Assembly (NCBI RefSeq): GCF_019312585.1
Contig: NZ_JAHWDP010000001.1
Coordinates: 921,718-985,717, forward strand
Direction: 5' to 3'
Source: Halomarinibacterium sedimenti
GTDB taxonomy: Bacteria; Bacteroidota; Bacteroidia; Flavobacteriales; Flavobacteriaceae
DNA: 64,000 bases
This document shows, piece after piece, positions 43,042 to 51,884 of the stretch (its first letter is position 1; each line of letters starts with the position of its first letter). The notes under the pieces were generated by a model, which was given only the letters and a program-made list of their open reading frames with translations, searched no databases and was not told the DNA's origin. Made by a program: the position numbers and the translations under genes.

Positions 43042-43763
43042 TTCCTTCCTTTTTCTGAAGGATATAATTTGTAAACAGGATCACTTTGCCACACTTCTTT
43101 GGTGTCGACATCAATAACTGAGAGAGGCCCTTTAAAAGCAGCACCGGTATCAATATTCCAAACATTTGCACATTGAAGAGGCACCGTTTCACCCAATCGA
43201 GTTACGGGAGTATGACCAATATATATCTCTGAAAATAATTTGAGTCTGGCTGGATATAGAGAATTGTCTATAGAAAGACTTTGGTCTAAAGAACAAGCCA
43301 CTTCCCACAGCGTCCGATCCCAGTACACCAAATTGGGATAATATTCATTTTGAGGGCCGTGCAAATTGGTAAACCCAGCGTGAACAAATAACCTGTTTTT
43401 AGAGTCCATATGATAGTTTACTAGGTTGTGAAAAAATTGAAGATGCTCTTCTATTGCTGAAGAAGAAAAAGCCTCATAACTTTTTCGAGTTTCTCTTCCC
43501 CCATGATTGAGCCATAGTGGGTTATCGTCACCATGCTTCAAATATTTGTAAGTCAATTCATCATGATTTCCTCGGAGGAAAATACAATCAAACTTTTTCG
43601 AAAAATCAATTAAAAATGCGATGGTTTCGGCACTTTCACTCCATCCATCCACATAATCTCCCAAGAAAATATACCGATCGGTATATTTTGATTCAATTTT
43701 GAACAAAACCTGCTTCAGTGCCTTTAACCCTCCATGAATATCGCCTACAACTAGTGTTCTCAT
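43038..43763 (-). CDS. PPP-type metallophosphoesterase (serine/threonine phosphatase-like)
   Basis: 241-residue two-metal phosphatase. The motifs GDIHG (7-11), GDYVDGWSES (35-44), LRGNHDEL (63-70) and later IGHTPV and NIDTG are in the PPP order. Members dephosphorylate Ser/Thr or diadenosine tetraphosphate; the substrate is unknown. The frame opens at 43832, but Met 43763 gives the canonical MRTLVVGDIHG start and a 4-bp ATGA overlap with the upstream zinc-ribbon gene. That makes it the last gene of the five-gene minus-strand run. Confidence 0.88.
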   Translation of the reverse strand: MRTLVVGDIHGGLKALKQVLFKIESKYTDRYIFLGDYVDGWSESAETIAFLIDFSKKFDCIFLRGNHDELTYKYLKHGDDNPLWLNHGGRETRKSYEAFSSSAIEEHLQFFHNLVNYHMDSKNRLFVHAGFTNLHGPQNEYYPNLVYWDRTLWEVACSLDQSLSIDNSLYPARLKLFSEIYIGHTPVTRLGETVPLQCANVWNIDTGAAFKGPLSVIDVDTKEVWQSDPVYKLYPSEKGRN

Positions 43764-44863
43764 TGGTTGGTAATAAAAATGATTACCCCTATAATCGTTA
43801 GAATAAATAATACGAAGAAGAAAATCTTCCAAAAAGAATAGGGTCGTTGCCCTGATATGGCTCCAGTTTGCCCATTGACAAAGAAATTGTAACGCTTATT
43901 TTTGTATCTGTAGGCACTAATATAAACAGGCAAAAGAATATGTTTAAAAGTTTCGTCAGTTAATTTCATGTTTAAAGAAGAAATGCGCTGTGTATCTCCA
44001 CCAATGTCTCTACATGCCCAACGCTCTGCAATTTTTCGAGCTTCTTTATTAGATTCTATATGTCCTTCTTGCAATGGAATGGTGTATTTTTCGGTGACAA
44101 AACCAGCCAAATAACTACTATCAAAAGGCTTTAATTCTTTTAAATTCCATCGGGCAACCATTTGAGGAATGGCTCCAGATTTTTGCTTTGAAGCTTTTAT
44201 GAGGGTGTCATCCACAAATCCTGAAATATTTCCACTTACTGGAGTCCAACGTGTGCGACGCTCTTGTCGCATTCGAGTTACCGTTTTTCCATTTACAGTA
44301 GTGGTATACGGAACACTTACATAATAATAATCTCCGCGTTGACCAGTATAATTAGCATAAAGTTGTGCGTCGAACGTCCAATAAGGCGCGTACAATCCTT
44401 TCGTGTTTTGTGGATCTAAGCTCGCTTTTTTTAACTTGTTAGGCGCCCACCATAATCCCGAAACCCATTTTTGAAAAACTTGGTGCGCTTTGTCTTGAGT
44501 CATTTGAAAAGGCAATACGGCGCCTGGTAAAATCCACTCTTCTTTAGTAGCATCTTCAATAACCAATGGAGAACTGCAATACACACAATGCAATGATTTG
44601 TAGTTTTCCTCAATATGCTGGGTTGCACCACAGTTTTTACATTGCAACATAGTAATGGCTTCACTATGGGATTGAGACCCCACAGAATCTAAATAAGCCT
44701 TAAGTTCTAGTTCTTCAAAACTACTTTCTGTAAGAGGAATTTCCTGAGTATAATTACAATACTCACATTGAAGTTCGGTAGTGCCTGGAGCATATAACAA
44801 TTCTGCCCCGCAGTTAACACAGGATTTTTTTAATTCGGCTTTTTGCTGAGGTTCTGTTTGCAT
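43760..44863 (-). CDS. Double zinc-ribbon membrane protein (YdjG-like)
   Basis: 367 residues. Two zinc ribbons lie at the N-terminus: C15/C18-C33/C36 and C75/C78-C93/C96, all CxxC. A beta-rich middle region follows (WILPGAVLPFQMTQ, GLYAPYWTFDAQLYANYTGQRGDYY, RMRQERRTRWTPVSG). One C-terminal transmembrane helix is at about 344-364. This layout matches proteins often misnamed helicase or replication proteins, and Bacillus YdjG, which works with the SPFH protein YdjI. Here an SPFH gene lies immediately upstream (24 bp), supporting the same pairing. It is probably a membrane-attached partner or sensor, by inference. Confidence 0.72.
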   Translation of the reverse strand: MQTEPQQKAELKKSCVNCGAELLYAPGTTELQCEYCNYTQEIPLTESSFEELELKAYLDSVGSQSHSEAITMLQCKNCGATQHIEENYKSLHCVYCSSPLVIEDATKEEWILPGAVLPFQMTQDKAHQVFQKWVSGLWWAPNKLKKASLDPQNTKGLYAPYWTFDAQLYANYTGQRGDYYYVSVPYTTTVNGKTVTRMRQERRTRWTPVSGNISGFVDDTLIKASKQKSGAIPQMVARWNLKELKPFDSSYLAGFVTEKYTIPLQEGHIESNKEARKIAERWACRDIGGDTQRISSLNMKLTDETFKHILLPVYISAYRYKNKRYNFFVNGQTGAISGQRPYSFWKIFFFVLFILTIIGVIIFITNQ

Positions 44864-44886
44864 ATTTTATAACCCAAAAGGTTAAA

Positions 44887-46014
44887 TTATGCCCCAGGTA
44901 ATGGAGGAGGTGTACTTCCGCCTAAAAATGCTTTTAACTCTTCTACATCTTTTAAGGCTGTCCAATTTGCCATTCCTTGTTTCCAAACTAAGGTGTCTTT
45001 ATTTACTGTTCTATTGGCAAATAATGCACTTAGTTGCTCCATTGTTACTGGGCCTGCTTGTTGCCCGTTTGCAGCATAAAAATACTGAACCGCAACGGGC
45101 ATGGGGGGTGGTACAGAAGCTTGTTGTTGCATAGGTGCCTGCTGAGTGCCTCCGGTCATCATGCCACCCATTTGTTGGGCCATCACAAAACCCATTCCCA
45201 TTCCCATTCCAGCACCCGCCGTTCCACCTTCTTGGTTGGCTGCTGCTTCAATAGCCTTAGCCGTTTTAAATTTGGTAAGTTTATCTAAATCTAGTTTGTC
45301 AATACGGCTATACTCGAAGATTTCTTTTTTAAGATCTTCTGGCATGGAGACGTTTTCAATAAAGAATTTTTCAAGAGAAATACCTACACTATCGAACTCT
45401 GGTTGCATGACTTCTTTGCAGGTTTCGCTTAGTTCGGTGGTATTGGCAGCGTATAATTCAATAGGTAAATTGGCTTCGCCTACGGTATCTGTAAACCGAG
45501 TGGCAATAAGACTTTTTAAGTGTTCGTTGATTTCAAAATTGGTAAAATTATTATCGGTGCCTACGATATCTTTTACAAATTTACCTGCATCACTTATTTT
45601 AAAAGCATAGGTTCCAAAGGCTCTAATTTCAACGAGTCCGAAACGCTCATCATTTAATGTAATAGGGTTTTTAGTACCCCATTTTTCATCTGTAAACAAA
45701 TGCGTGTTTACAAAATAGACTTCGGCTTTAAAAGGGCTGTTAAACCCGTATTTCCAACCTTTTAATGTGGCAAGAATAGGTAGGTTTTGGGTATTTAAAG
45801 TATAGGTTCCCGCGGTAAAAACATCGGCTAGTTGTCCTTCGTTAATAAATACGGCGGTTTGCCCTTCACGAACAATGAGTTTTGCCCCGTTTTTTATTTC
45901 GTTTTGGTAGCGCTCAAAACGATGGCAAATGGTATCATCGGTATAGTCAAGCCATTCGATGATGTCGATAAATTCGTTACTTAGTTTTTCTTTGATTTTG
46001 TCGAAAATGCCCAT
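44887..46014 (-). CDS. SPFH domain protein with C-terminal GYF_2 domain (YdjI-like)
   Basis: 375 residues. There is no signal peptide; the N-terminus is MGIFDKIKEKLSNEFIDIIEWLD. An SPFH/band-7 domain covers about 45-235 (KLIVREGQTAVFINEGQLADVF, TYTLNTQNLPILATLKGW, VSMPEDLKKEIFEYSR). A Gly/Met/Gln-rich linker (AGMGMGMGFVMAQQMGG) follows, and then a GYF_2 domain at about 310-368 (YFYAANGQQAGPVTMEQL, LVWKQGMANWTAL). SPFH proteins form membrane scaffolds; GYF_2 domains bind proline-rich peptides. It is upstream of the YdjG-like zinc-ribbon gene. Confidence 0.82.
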   Translation of the reverse strand: MGIFDKIKEKLSNEFIDIIEWLDYTDDTICHRFERYQNEIKNGAKLIVREGQTAVFINEGQLADVFTAGTYTLNTQNLPILATLKGWKYGFNSPFKAEVYFVNTHLFTDEKWGTKNPITLNDERFGLVEIRAFGTYAFKISDAGKFVKDIVGTDNNFTNFEINEHLKSLIATRFTDTVGEANLPIELYAANTTELSETCKEVMQPEFDSVGISLEKFFIENVSMPEDLKKEIFEYSRIDKLDLDKLTKFKTAKAIEAAANQEGGTAGAGMGMGMGFVMAQQMGGMMTGGTQQAPMQQQASVPPPMPVAVQYFYAANGQQAGPVTMEQLSALFANRTVNKDTLVWKQGMANWTALKDVEELKAFLGGSTPPPLPGA

Positions 46015-46070
46015 GGTTTAGGTATTAATTATTAATGTTTTAAAGATAAAAAATAATGAGCAAAGCACTA

Positions 46071-47207
46071 TTAATTATACTTTACTTTTCTAAGGATGCG
46101 TGTAGCGTCTTTAAACGATTGGTATACATCTCCGTTAATTTGTTTCAAAAAATCTTTCGATTCTAGTAATTTTTCAATGGCGTCTTCAAAATTATTGAGA
46201 TAACATATAAGATAGGTTGCGGGTAATTTTTCAAGATCACGTTCTTCCCTTTCAGACAAAGGAATGTTTTTTTTCATTTTATCTAATAGGGCATTATTGG
46301 CATTATATATATGATATAAATTGCGTTTATTAAATTGAGGGGGTTCGAAAATAAGGGTAGCATCCATTTGGTACGAACCATTTTCCTTAAATGAAATAGT
46401 CACTTCTTCAAGCGGATAGTATTTGTAATTTTCGTTTAATCCAAGGTGGACATACTCTATAATTTTGAAGGAATCCTCATTATATTCGATACTTATCTCA
46501 TCTAAAGCCGAATAAAAAAGTCGCACTTGTTCGTTAATAAGCTCAATATCTACTCTAGAATAGTAATTAAGTCCTTTCACGTGTTTAACATTTCCTGCCC
46601 AACAAACTACAAATTGCTCTTTAAAAACTTTGTAATATGAGGGTAAATCACTGTGACGATGATTAATAAAATCAATCACGCCATCCAGTGTGTATTCTAT
46701 GTTATTTTTAGACTGATTTTCAATGGATTTTACAATTTCAGAATTTACATCCTTAATTTCAATATCGAAATCCTTGGGCATCGAGATACTTCCATCGCGA
46801 AGGAATATAGAGCCTCCCCAATACTTCCAAATGTTTTTTCGAAGTGATGTAATTTCACCCGTGGGGCGAATAGAAACTAATCCCACTACTTTGTCAGCCG
46901 GAAGATGAGGAAACATAACATTTTCGTAGGCAATTAAAGGTGGGTTGGTAAGATAGGCGTTTACCAGATTCTGAATTTTACTATCGTCAAAAAAATCGAC
47001 ACCTGTAATTTCATTCGATTCGTCTTCCACACCAATAACAATATAGCTGTTATTTTTTGGGTTGCTATTACTTAAAGCGCAAATATGTTTTAAGAACTTT
47101 GCTTTTCCTTCTTTAGAACCTAAATCAATCTTCCTTTTTTTATCATAAAAGGAACTCTCATCGTTGTGAGCCAATAGGTTTTTTATAAGAAGACGCTTGT
47201 TAATCAT
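46071..47207 (-). CDS. AlbA_2 (Schlafen-type) putative DNA-binding protein
   Basis: 378 residues. The N-terminal 130 residues match the AlbA_2 fold: GKAKFLKHICALSNSNPKNNSYIVIGVED, KIQNLVNAYLTNPPL and VVGLVSIRPTGEI. These proteins are usually annotated as ATP-binding or transcriptional regulators, with limited functional evidence. The C-terminal half is unrecognised and includes a Glu/Lys-rich helical end. Its start overlaps the SDR stop by 4 bp. It stands between the SDR and the SPFH gene in one tight minus-strand operon. Confidence 0.75.
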   Translation of the reverse strand: MINKRLLIKNLLAHNDESSFYDKKRKIDLGSKEGKAKFLKHICALSNSNPKNNSYIVIGVEDESNEITGVDFFDDSKIQNLVNAYLTNPPLIAYENVMFPHLPADKVVGLVSIRPTGEITSLRKNIWKYWGGSIFLRDGSISMPKDFDIEIKDVNSEIVKSIENQSKNNIEYTLDGVIDFINHRHSDLPSYYKVFKEQFVVCWAGNVKHVKGLNYYSRVDIELINEQVRLFYSALDEISIEYNEDSFKIIEYVHLGLNENYKYYPLEEVTISFKENGSYQMDATLIFEPPQFNKRNLYHIYNANNALLDKMKKNIPLSEREERDLEKLPATYLICYLNNFEDAIEKLLESKDFLKQINGDVYQSFKDATRILRKVKYN

Positions 47208-47956
47208 TGCTTGTTGACAATGGTTGATGAGGCTTGATCAAGACACATAACGGTTAAGTCGGCTATATTAACATGGGGAGGACGAGTGACTGTGAACCAA
47301 ATAATTTCTGCAATATCTTCGGGTTGTAAAGGAGTGAAACCTTGATATACTTTGGAAGCTCGCTTGGTATCGCCTTTAAAACGCACTTCGCTAAATTCGG
47401 TTTCAACCATACCTGGATTAATAGCGGCTACTTTTATGCCTTTTCCGTTGAGGTCAATACGCATTCCTTGGTTAAGCGCATCCACGGCATGTTTGCTAGC
47501 ACAATAGACATTTCCGTTGGGATATACTTCTTTTCCTGCAGTAGATCCAATATTGATAATATGGCCTGAACCTCTTTTGAGCATCCCTGGTAAAATAGCT
47601 TTGGTGACATATAATAAGCCTTTAACATTGATATCTAACATGGCATCCCAATCTTCAATAGAACCATCTTGAATGGGGTCTAAGCCGTGAGCATTTCCAG
47701 CATTATTCACTAAAATATCAATTTCTGAAAAAGCTTCGGAAAGATTATTTATGCTTTCGAATACTTGAATTTTATTTCGAACATCAAAATTAAGTATGTA
47801 AACTTCGGTATGTTTTTGCAACTCAACTGCAAGATTATCCAGCCTTTCTTGTCTTCGTCCACATAAAATGAGTCGTATTCCTTTTTCAGCAAAAATCTGG
47901 GCAGTTGCTTTTCCAATGCCAGAGGTGGCTCCTGTTATTAAAGCGGTTTTTTTCAT
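47204..47956 (-). CDS. Short-chain dehydrogenase/reductase (YdfG-like)
   Basis: 250-residue classical SDR. The NADP loop TGATSGIG is at 8-15, NNAG at about 84-87, and the catalytic Y151-x3-K155 in VYCASKHAV. It has the C-terminal region NIADLTVMCLDQASS seen in the YdfG group that oxidises 3-hydroxy acids and serine. The two Arg in CGRRQERL suggest NADPH preference. It is the first gene of the minus-strand run and is coupled to the AlbA_2 gene by a 4-bp overlap. Confidence 0.9.
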   Translation of the reverse strand: MKKTALITGATSGIGKATAQIFAEKGIRLILCGRRQERLDNLAVELQKHTEVYILNFDVRNKIQVFESINNLSEAFSEIDILVNNAGNAHGLDPIQDGSIEDWDAMLDINVKGLLYVTKAILPGMLKRGSGHIINIGSTAGKEVYPNGNVYCASKHAVDALNQGMRIDLNGKGIKVAAINPGMVETEFSEVRFKGDTKRASKVYQGFTPLQPEDIAEIIWFTVTRPPHVNIADLTVMCLDQASSTIVNKQ

Positions 47957-48057
47957 CCCTTAAAAGTAAAACTTCTTTAACTTTTTTTAAAGATAAAAGT
48001 TGGTTAAAGTTATTGTTAAGGGGTGTTAAAAGTGTTTTAATCTAGAATTCCCATAAT

Positions 48058-48065
48058 TATGTTTG
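48058..48065 (+). promoter_or_regulatory. Putative -7 box of the DUF4382 gene
   Basis: TATGTTTG (exact TAnnTTTG), 26 bp before the start. GTTTT stands at the -33 position, an imperfect match. Confidence 0.5.
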
Positions 48066-48091
48066 TCCCACAAACCTAAAATAATAAGAAT

Positions 48092-48874
48092 ATGAAAAAT
48101 GTATTGAAATTCAGTTTAATGATTATGTTGTTTGCTGCTTTTGTTTCTTGTAAAGATGACGATGACTCTAATATCCAAGGAAACGCAACTATGTCTGTAA
48201 AATTGGTTGATGCTCCAGGCGATTATGATGCTGTTTATGTAGATGTCCAAGATGTTGTGATAAAGTATAACGGTAACAATGATGAAGTTTCAATTGGCGA
48301 AATAAATGCGGGAGTTTACAATTTGTTGGAACTCACCGGGGGTGTTTCTGTTTTATTAGTAAATGATGAAATCCCAGCAGGAAGTATTAGTCAAATACGA
48401 TTAGTATTGGGTACTGAAAACAGTATTGTGGTAGATGGGGAATCGTATCCTTTAGATACTCCAAGCTCACAACAATCCGGTTTAAAAGTCCAGGTAAATG
48501 AAACGTTAGAGGATGGAGGCCATTACGATGTAATTCTCGATTTTAACGTTGAAGAATCTATTGTTGCACAAGGGAATGGAGGCTATTCTCTACATCCTGT
48601 TATAAGGGCAAGTTTAGCTGTAGACTCAGGAAGTATTACAGGTCTTGTGTTACCTCTTGGAGTACAAACACTAGTTACAGCCTCCAGTGGGAATTCTATA
48701 ATTTCTACCTATACAAATGCTCAAGGAAACTATGTGTTACAAGGAGTTCCTGAAGGTACTTACACATTAACGTTGGAAGCAGATGCGAATCTTGGATTAC
48801 CTCCAATTACAATACCAGATGTTGAGGTTATTGCAGGAGTAGCTACTGAATTAGAAGTGGTAACTTTTCAATAG
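48092..48874 (+). CDS. DUF4382 lipoprotein with carboxypeptidase-regulatory-like domain
   Basis: 260-residue lipoprotein (AAFVSC, C20). A DUF4382 domain covers about 31-175 (TMSVKLVDAPGDYDAVYVDVQDVVI, NLLELTGGVSVLL, IRLVLGTENSIVVDG). A C-terminal regulatory-like beta sandwich covers about 185-260 (SITGLVLPLG, YTNAQGNYVLQGVPEGTYTLTLEAD). The family is common in marine Bacteroidota, function unknown; surface glycan binding is one guess. It has its own promoter box and terminator. Confidence 0.85.
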   Translation: MKNVLKFSLMIMLFAAFVSCKDDDDSNIQGNATMSVKLVDAPGDYDAVYVDVQDVVIKYNGNNDEVSIGEINAGVYNLLELTGGVSVLLVNDEIPAGSISQIRLVLGTENSIVVDGESYPLDTPSSQQSGLKVQVNETLEDGGHYDVILDFNVEESIVAQGNGGYSLHPVIRASLAVDSGSITGLVLPLGVQTLVTASSGNSIISTYTNAQGNYVLQGVPEGTYTLTLEADANLGLPPITIPDVEVIAGVATELEVVTFQ

Positions 48875-48889
48875 AATGAAAAGTTTATG

Positions 48890-48917
48890 AAAAGGGCGCA
48901 CAAGCGCCCTTTTTTTT
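48890..48917. terminator. Bidirectional terminator after the DUF4382 gene
   Basis: AAAGGGCGC-ACAA-GCGCCCTTT hairpin with A and T tails, shared with the convergent aldo/keto reductase whose stop begins at 48916. Confidence 0.88.
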
Positions 48918-49785
48918 ATGGGACTTTATGACCTTGGCTAGCTACTAATAGTTGAAACCAATCCACATCTGTTAATTCAATCTTAGTTGCTTCAGCAGCA
49001 TTTTTAATTCGTTCTTTATTAGTGGTGCCAATTACGGGATGAATTCCTGAAGGGTGTTTCATAATCCAAGCCAATACAAGCTGGTCTTTTGTTGCGCTAT
49101 ATTTTTCAGAAAGCGCATCTAAAACACTATGAATTCTATAGGTTTGATCATTTCGTTCCTTAAAAGCACTCCCTAACGGACTCCAACACATAGGTGTTAT
49201 TTTATGCTGAATTAGATAGTCCAATGTGCCATCAAACATGGCATGATGTGTTGTTAATGAAAATTCAATTTGGTTAAATTCAATTCTGTTTTTAGAACCA
49301 ACTAATTCCATTTGTGAAGGGGTAAAGTTGGAAATTCCAAAATTTTTAATTTTGCCTTCAGAAGTTAGTTTTTCAATCGCTTTAGCAATTTCATCAGGAT
49401 GCATTAATGGACTGGGCCTATGTAAAAGAAGCAAGTCTAAATAGTCACATTGTAAATCTTTTATTGATTTTTCTGCACTCCAAATAATGTATTCTGCGTC
49501 ATATTGATAGTGTTTAATGGCATTATTTCTCGTTTTTCCTACATACTGAATCCCACATTTCGAAATAATTTCAATGCTTTCACGGTTAATTTTACTTTCT
49601 GCAAGGGCATTTCCAAAGGCAATCTCCGTGGTATAATCACCGTAAATATCGGCATGATCAAAAGAAGTAATACCGCATTCAATATCGTGATGCATGAGGT
49701 TAACCATCTCACTTTTAGAAAGTTGCTTTCCCCAAGCACCCCATGTCATGCATCCTTGTATTACTTTTGAAAATTGTGTTTTCAT
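48916..49785 (-). CDS. Aldo/keto reductase
   Basis: NADPH-dependent oxidoreductase of 289 residues, single TIM barrel. The catalytic tetrad is visible as D43 and Y48 (SFDHADIYGD), K75 (IISKCGIQY) and H121 (LLLLHRPSP). The cofactor loop GTTNKERIKNA and the sequence NFGISNFTPSQMELV are typical. It resembles the YdhF group, and its substrate is unknown. It is transcribed alone, divergent from moxR. The 160 bp between the starts hold no promoter that I can name. Confidence 0.92.
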   Translation of the reverse strand: MKTQFSKVIQGCMTWGAWGKQLSKSEMVNLMHHDIECGITSFDHADIYGDYTTEIAFGNALAESKINRESIEIISKCGIQYVGKTRNNAIKHYQYDAEYIIWSAEKSIKDLQCDYLDLLLLHRPSPLMHPDEIAKAIEKLTSEGKIKNFGISNFTPSQMELVGSKNRIEFNQIEFSLTTHHAMFDGTLDYLIQHKITPMCWSPLGSAFKERNDQTYRIHSVLDALSEKYSATKDQLVLAWIMKHPSGIHPVIGTTNKERIKNAAEATKIELTDVDWFQLLVASQGHKVP

Positions 49786-49949
49786 CTGTTGTATTTCTAT
49801 TTTTTAAAATTAAGGATTTGAATTTATTTTAATCTTTGTTAGCCCCTTTATTTATAAGAATTTTTAACCAATTGTTAACAGCAATTTTCATTAGAAATAA
49901 TCAATTTGCGGGTGATTTAAAACCAATGCCATTCTGAAAAAAGAAAACC

Positions 49950-50954
49950 ATGGAAGAAACAACTACGACTCTGGATATAGGAGCCTTAAATGAGAAAATT
50001 GAAAAGGAAAGTGCTTTTGTAGACATTCTTTCTTTAGAAATGAATAAAGTAATCATTGGCCAAAAACATATGGTGGAGCGATTACTTATTGGATTACTAG
50101 GACAAGGTCACATTTTATTAGAAGGGGTGCCTGGTCTTGCAAAAACGCTAGCGATTAACACCTTAGCCAAGGCGGTTCACGGAAGTTTTAGCCGTGTTCA
50201 GTTCACACCCGATTTACTTCCTGCAGATGTTGTGGGAACTTTGATTTATAATATGAAATCTAATGATTTCAGTATTAAAAAAGGGCCCATTTTCGCCAAT
50301 TTCGTACTCGCAGATGAGATTAACCGAGCCCCTGCCAAAGTACAATCTGCATTACTTGAAGCGATGCAGGAAAAACAAGTAACCATTGGTGATGAAACTT
50401 TTGTTTTGGAAAGACCGTTTTTGGTAATGGCAACCCAAAACCCGATAGAGCAAGAGGGAACGTACCCATTGCCAGAAGCACAGGTGGATCGATTTATGTT
50501 GAAAACAGTAATTAAGTATCCAAAGCTAGATGAGGAACAATTAATTATTCGTCAAAACCTAAAAGAAGGGTACGAAAAAATAAACCCTGTGGTAACTCTC
50601 GACCAAATTAAAAGAGCACAAGCCGCAGTTCGCGATGTGTATATGGATGAGAAGATTGAAAAATATATTTTGGATATCATTTTTGCCACTAGGAATCCTG
50701 AAAAATACAATTTATCAAGTATTAAACCTCTTATTAGCTTTGGAGCTTCACCCCGAGGTAGTATAAACCTAGCTATGGCTGCCAAGTGTTATGCCTTTAT
50801 TAAGAGAAGAGGTTATGTAATTCCAGAAGATGTTCGCGCCATTGTTCATGACGTGCTTCGTCATCGTATAGGGATTACTTATGAAGCCGAAGCGGAGAAT
50901 GTAACTTCAGAAGACTTAATCAACCAAATTGTAAATGTAATTGAAGTTCCCTAG
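49950..50954 (+). CDS. moxR: MoxR family AAA+ ATPase (BatR-like)
   Basis: ATPase chaperone that heads Bat operons. 334 residues, Walker A GVPGLAKT at 59-66, Walker B/sensor LADEINRAPAKVQSALLEAMQE, sensor 1 ATQNPIEQEGTYPLPEAQVDRF. It is thought to assemble or activate vWA-domain partners, which here are the DUF58, BatA and BatB proteins downstream. It is the first gene of an eight-gene plus-strand run, 63 bp before the DUF58 gene. Confidence 0.94.
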   Translation: MEETTTTLDIGALNEKIEKESAFVDILSLEMNKVIIGQKHMVERLLIGLLGQGHILLEGVPGLAKTLAINTLAKAVHGSFSRVQFTPDLLPADVVGTLIYNMKSNDFSIKKGPIFANFVLADEINRAPAKVQSALLEAMQEKQVTIGDETFVLERPFLVMATQNPIEQEGTYPLPEAQVDRFMLKTVIKYPKLDEEQLIIRQNLKEGYEKINPVVTLDQIKRAQAAVRDVYMDEKIEKYILDIIFATRNPEKYNLSSIKPLISFGASPRGSINLAMAAKCYAFIKRRGYVIPEDVRAIVHDVLRHRIGITYEAEAENVTSEDLINQIVNVIEVP

Positions 50955-51017
50955 CAGATTAAAGACCAAGTGTTAAGTTAACTTACCAAAAAGCTGAAAC
51001 CTTTAGCCTGAAAAAAA

Positions 51018-51884
51018 GTGGATACAAAAGAACTACTTAAAAAAGTACGAAAGATTGAAATTAAGACACGTCGCCTAAGTGACCATGTCTTTGGTGGGGA
51101 GTACCACAGTACTTTTAAGGGACGCGGGATGACTTTTAGCGAAGTTCGTCAATACCAGTTTGGTGATGATGTTCGAAGTATCGATTGGAATGTCACAGCA
51201 CGCTATAATGAACCTTATGTAAAGGTGTTTGAAGAAGAACGAGAACTCACCATGATGCTTATGGCAGATATTAGTGGGTCTGAATTCTTCGGAACAAAAA
51301 ACCAATTTAAAAATGAAATTGTCACCGAAATTGCTGCAACCCTGGCTTTTTCGGCAATGCAGAATAACGACAAAATTGGTCTAATCCTTTTTAGTGACCA
51401 AATAGAATTATTCATTCCGCCTAAAAAAGGAAAATCGCACGTACTGCGTATCATTCGTGAGTTATTGGAATTTCAGCCTAAAAGCAATAAAACAGATTTG
51501 GCTCAGGCTTTAAAATATTTAACAAACGTGATGAAAAAGAAAGCGATAGTTTTTGTGCTTTCCGATTTTATTACCGATGGTTATGCCGATACATTGAAAA
51601 TTGTTTCGGGGAAACATGATGTTACGGGAATTAGAGTGTATGATGAAAAAGAGGAGCAAATTCCAAATTTAGGGATGGTGCAAATGCTAGATGAAGAAAC
51701 AGGGGAATCCTTACTAGTCAATACAGCCTCAAAAGGGGTGAGAATAAAATATCATGCGTACTATCGAGAACGAGTAGATGCTTATGTAGATGCTTTCAGG
51801 AAAAGTGGTGCTGGTATAATTGATTGTCGTGTAGATGAAAGTTATGTAAAAAAACTGTTGGGATATTTTAAAAGGAGAGGATAA
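51018..51884 (+). CDS. DUF58 domain protein of the Bat operon
   Basis: 288 residues starting at GTG (51018), supported because MDTKELLKKVRKIEIKTRRLSD is the conserved N-terminus. The DUF58 signature GRGMTFSEVRQYQFGDDVRSIDWN is at about 30-55, followed by a vWA-like fold with a partial MIDAS (MADISGSEFF). Partner of MoxR; members may bind metal and peptide ligands. It ends exactly where the next gene starts (51884/51885). Confidence 0.9.
   Translation: MDTKELLKKVRKIEIKTRRLSDHVFGGEYHSTFKGRGMTFSEVRQYQFGDDVRSIDWNVTARYNEPYVKVFEEERELTMMLMADISGSEFFGTKNQFKNEIVTEIAATLAFSAMQNNDKIGLILFSDQIELFIPPKKGKSHVLRIIRELLEFQPKSNKTDLAQALKYLTNVMKKKAIVFVLSDFITDGYADTLKIVSGKHDVTGIRVYDEKEEQIPNLGMVQMLDEETGESLLVNTASKGVRIKYHAYYRERVDAYVDAFRKSGAGIIDCRVDESYVKKLLGYFKRRG

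Noticed and set aside
46071..47207. AlbA_2/Schlafen-type protein as an antiphage defence gene
   Set aside because: The neighbours are an SDR and an SPFH/zinc-ribbon pair, with no nuclease, toxin or other defence gene nearby, so a defence label is not supported.
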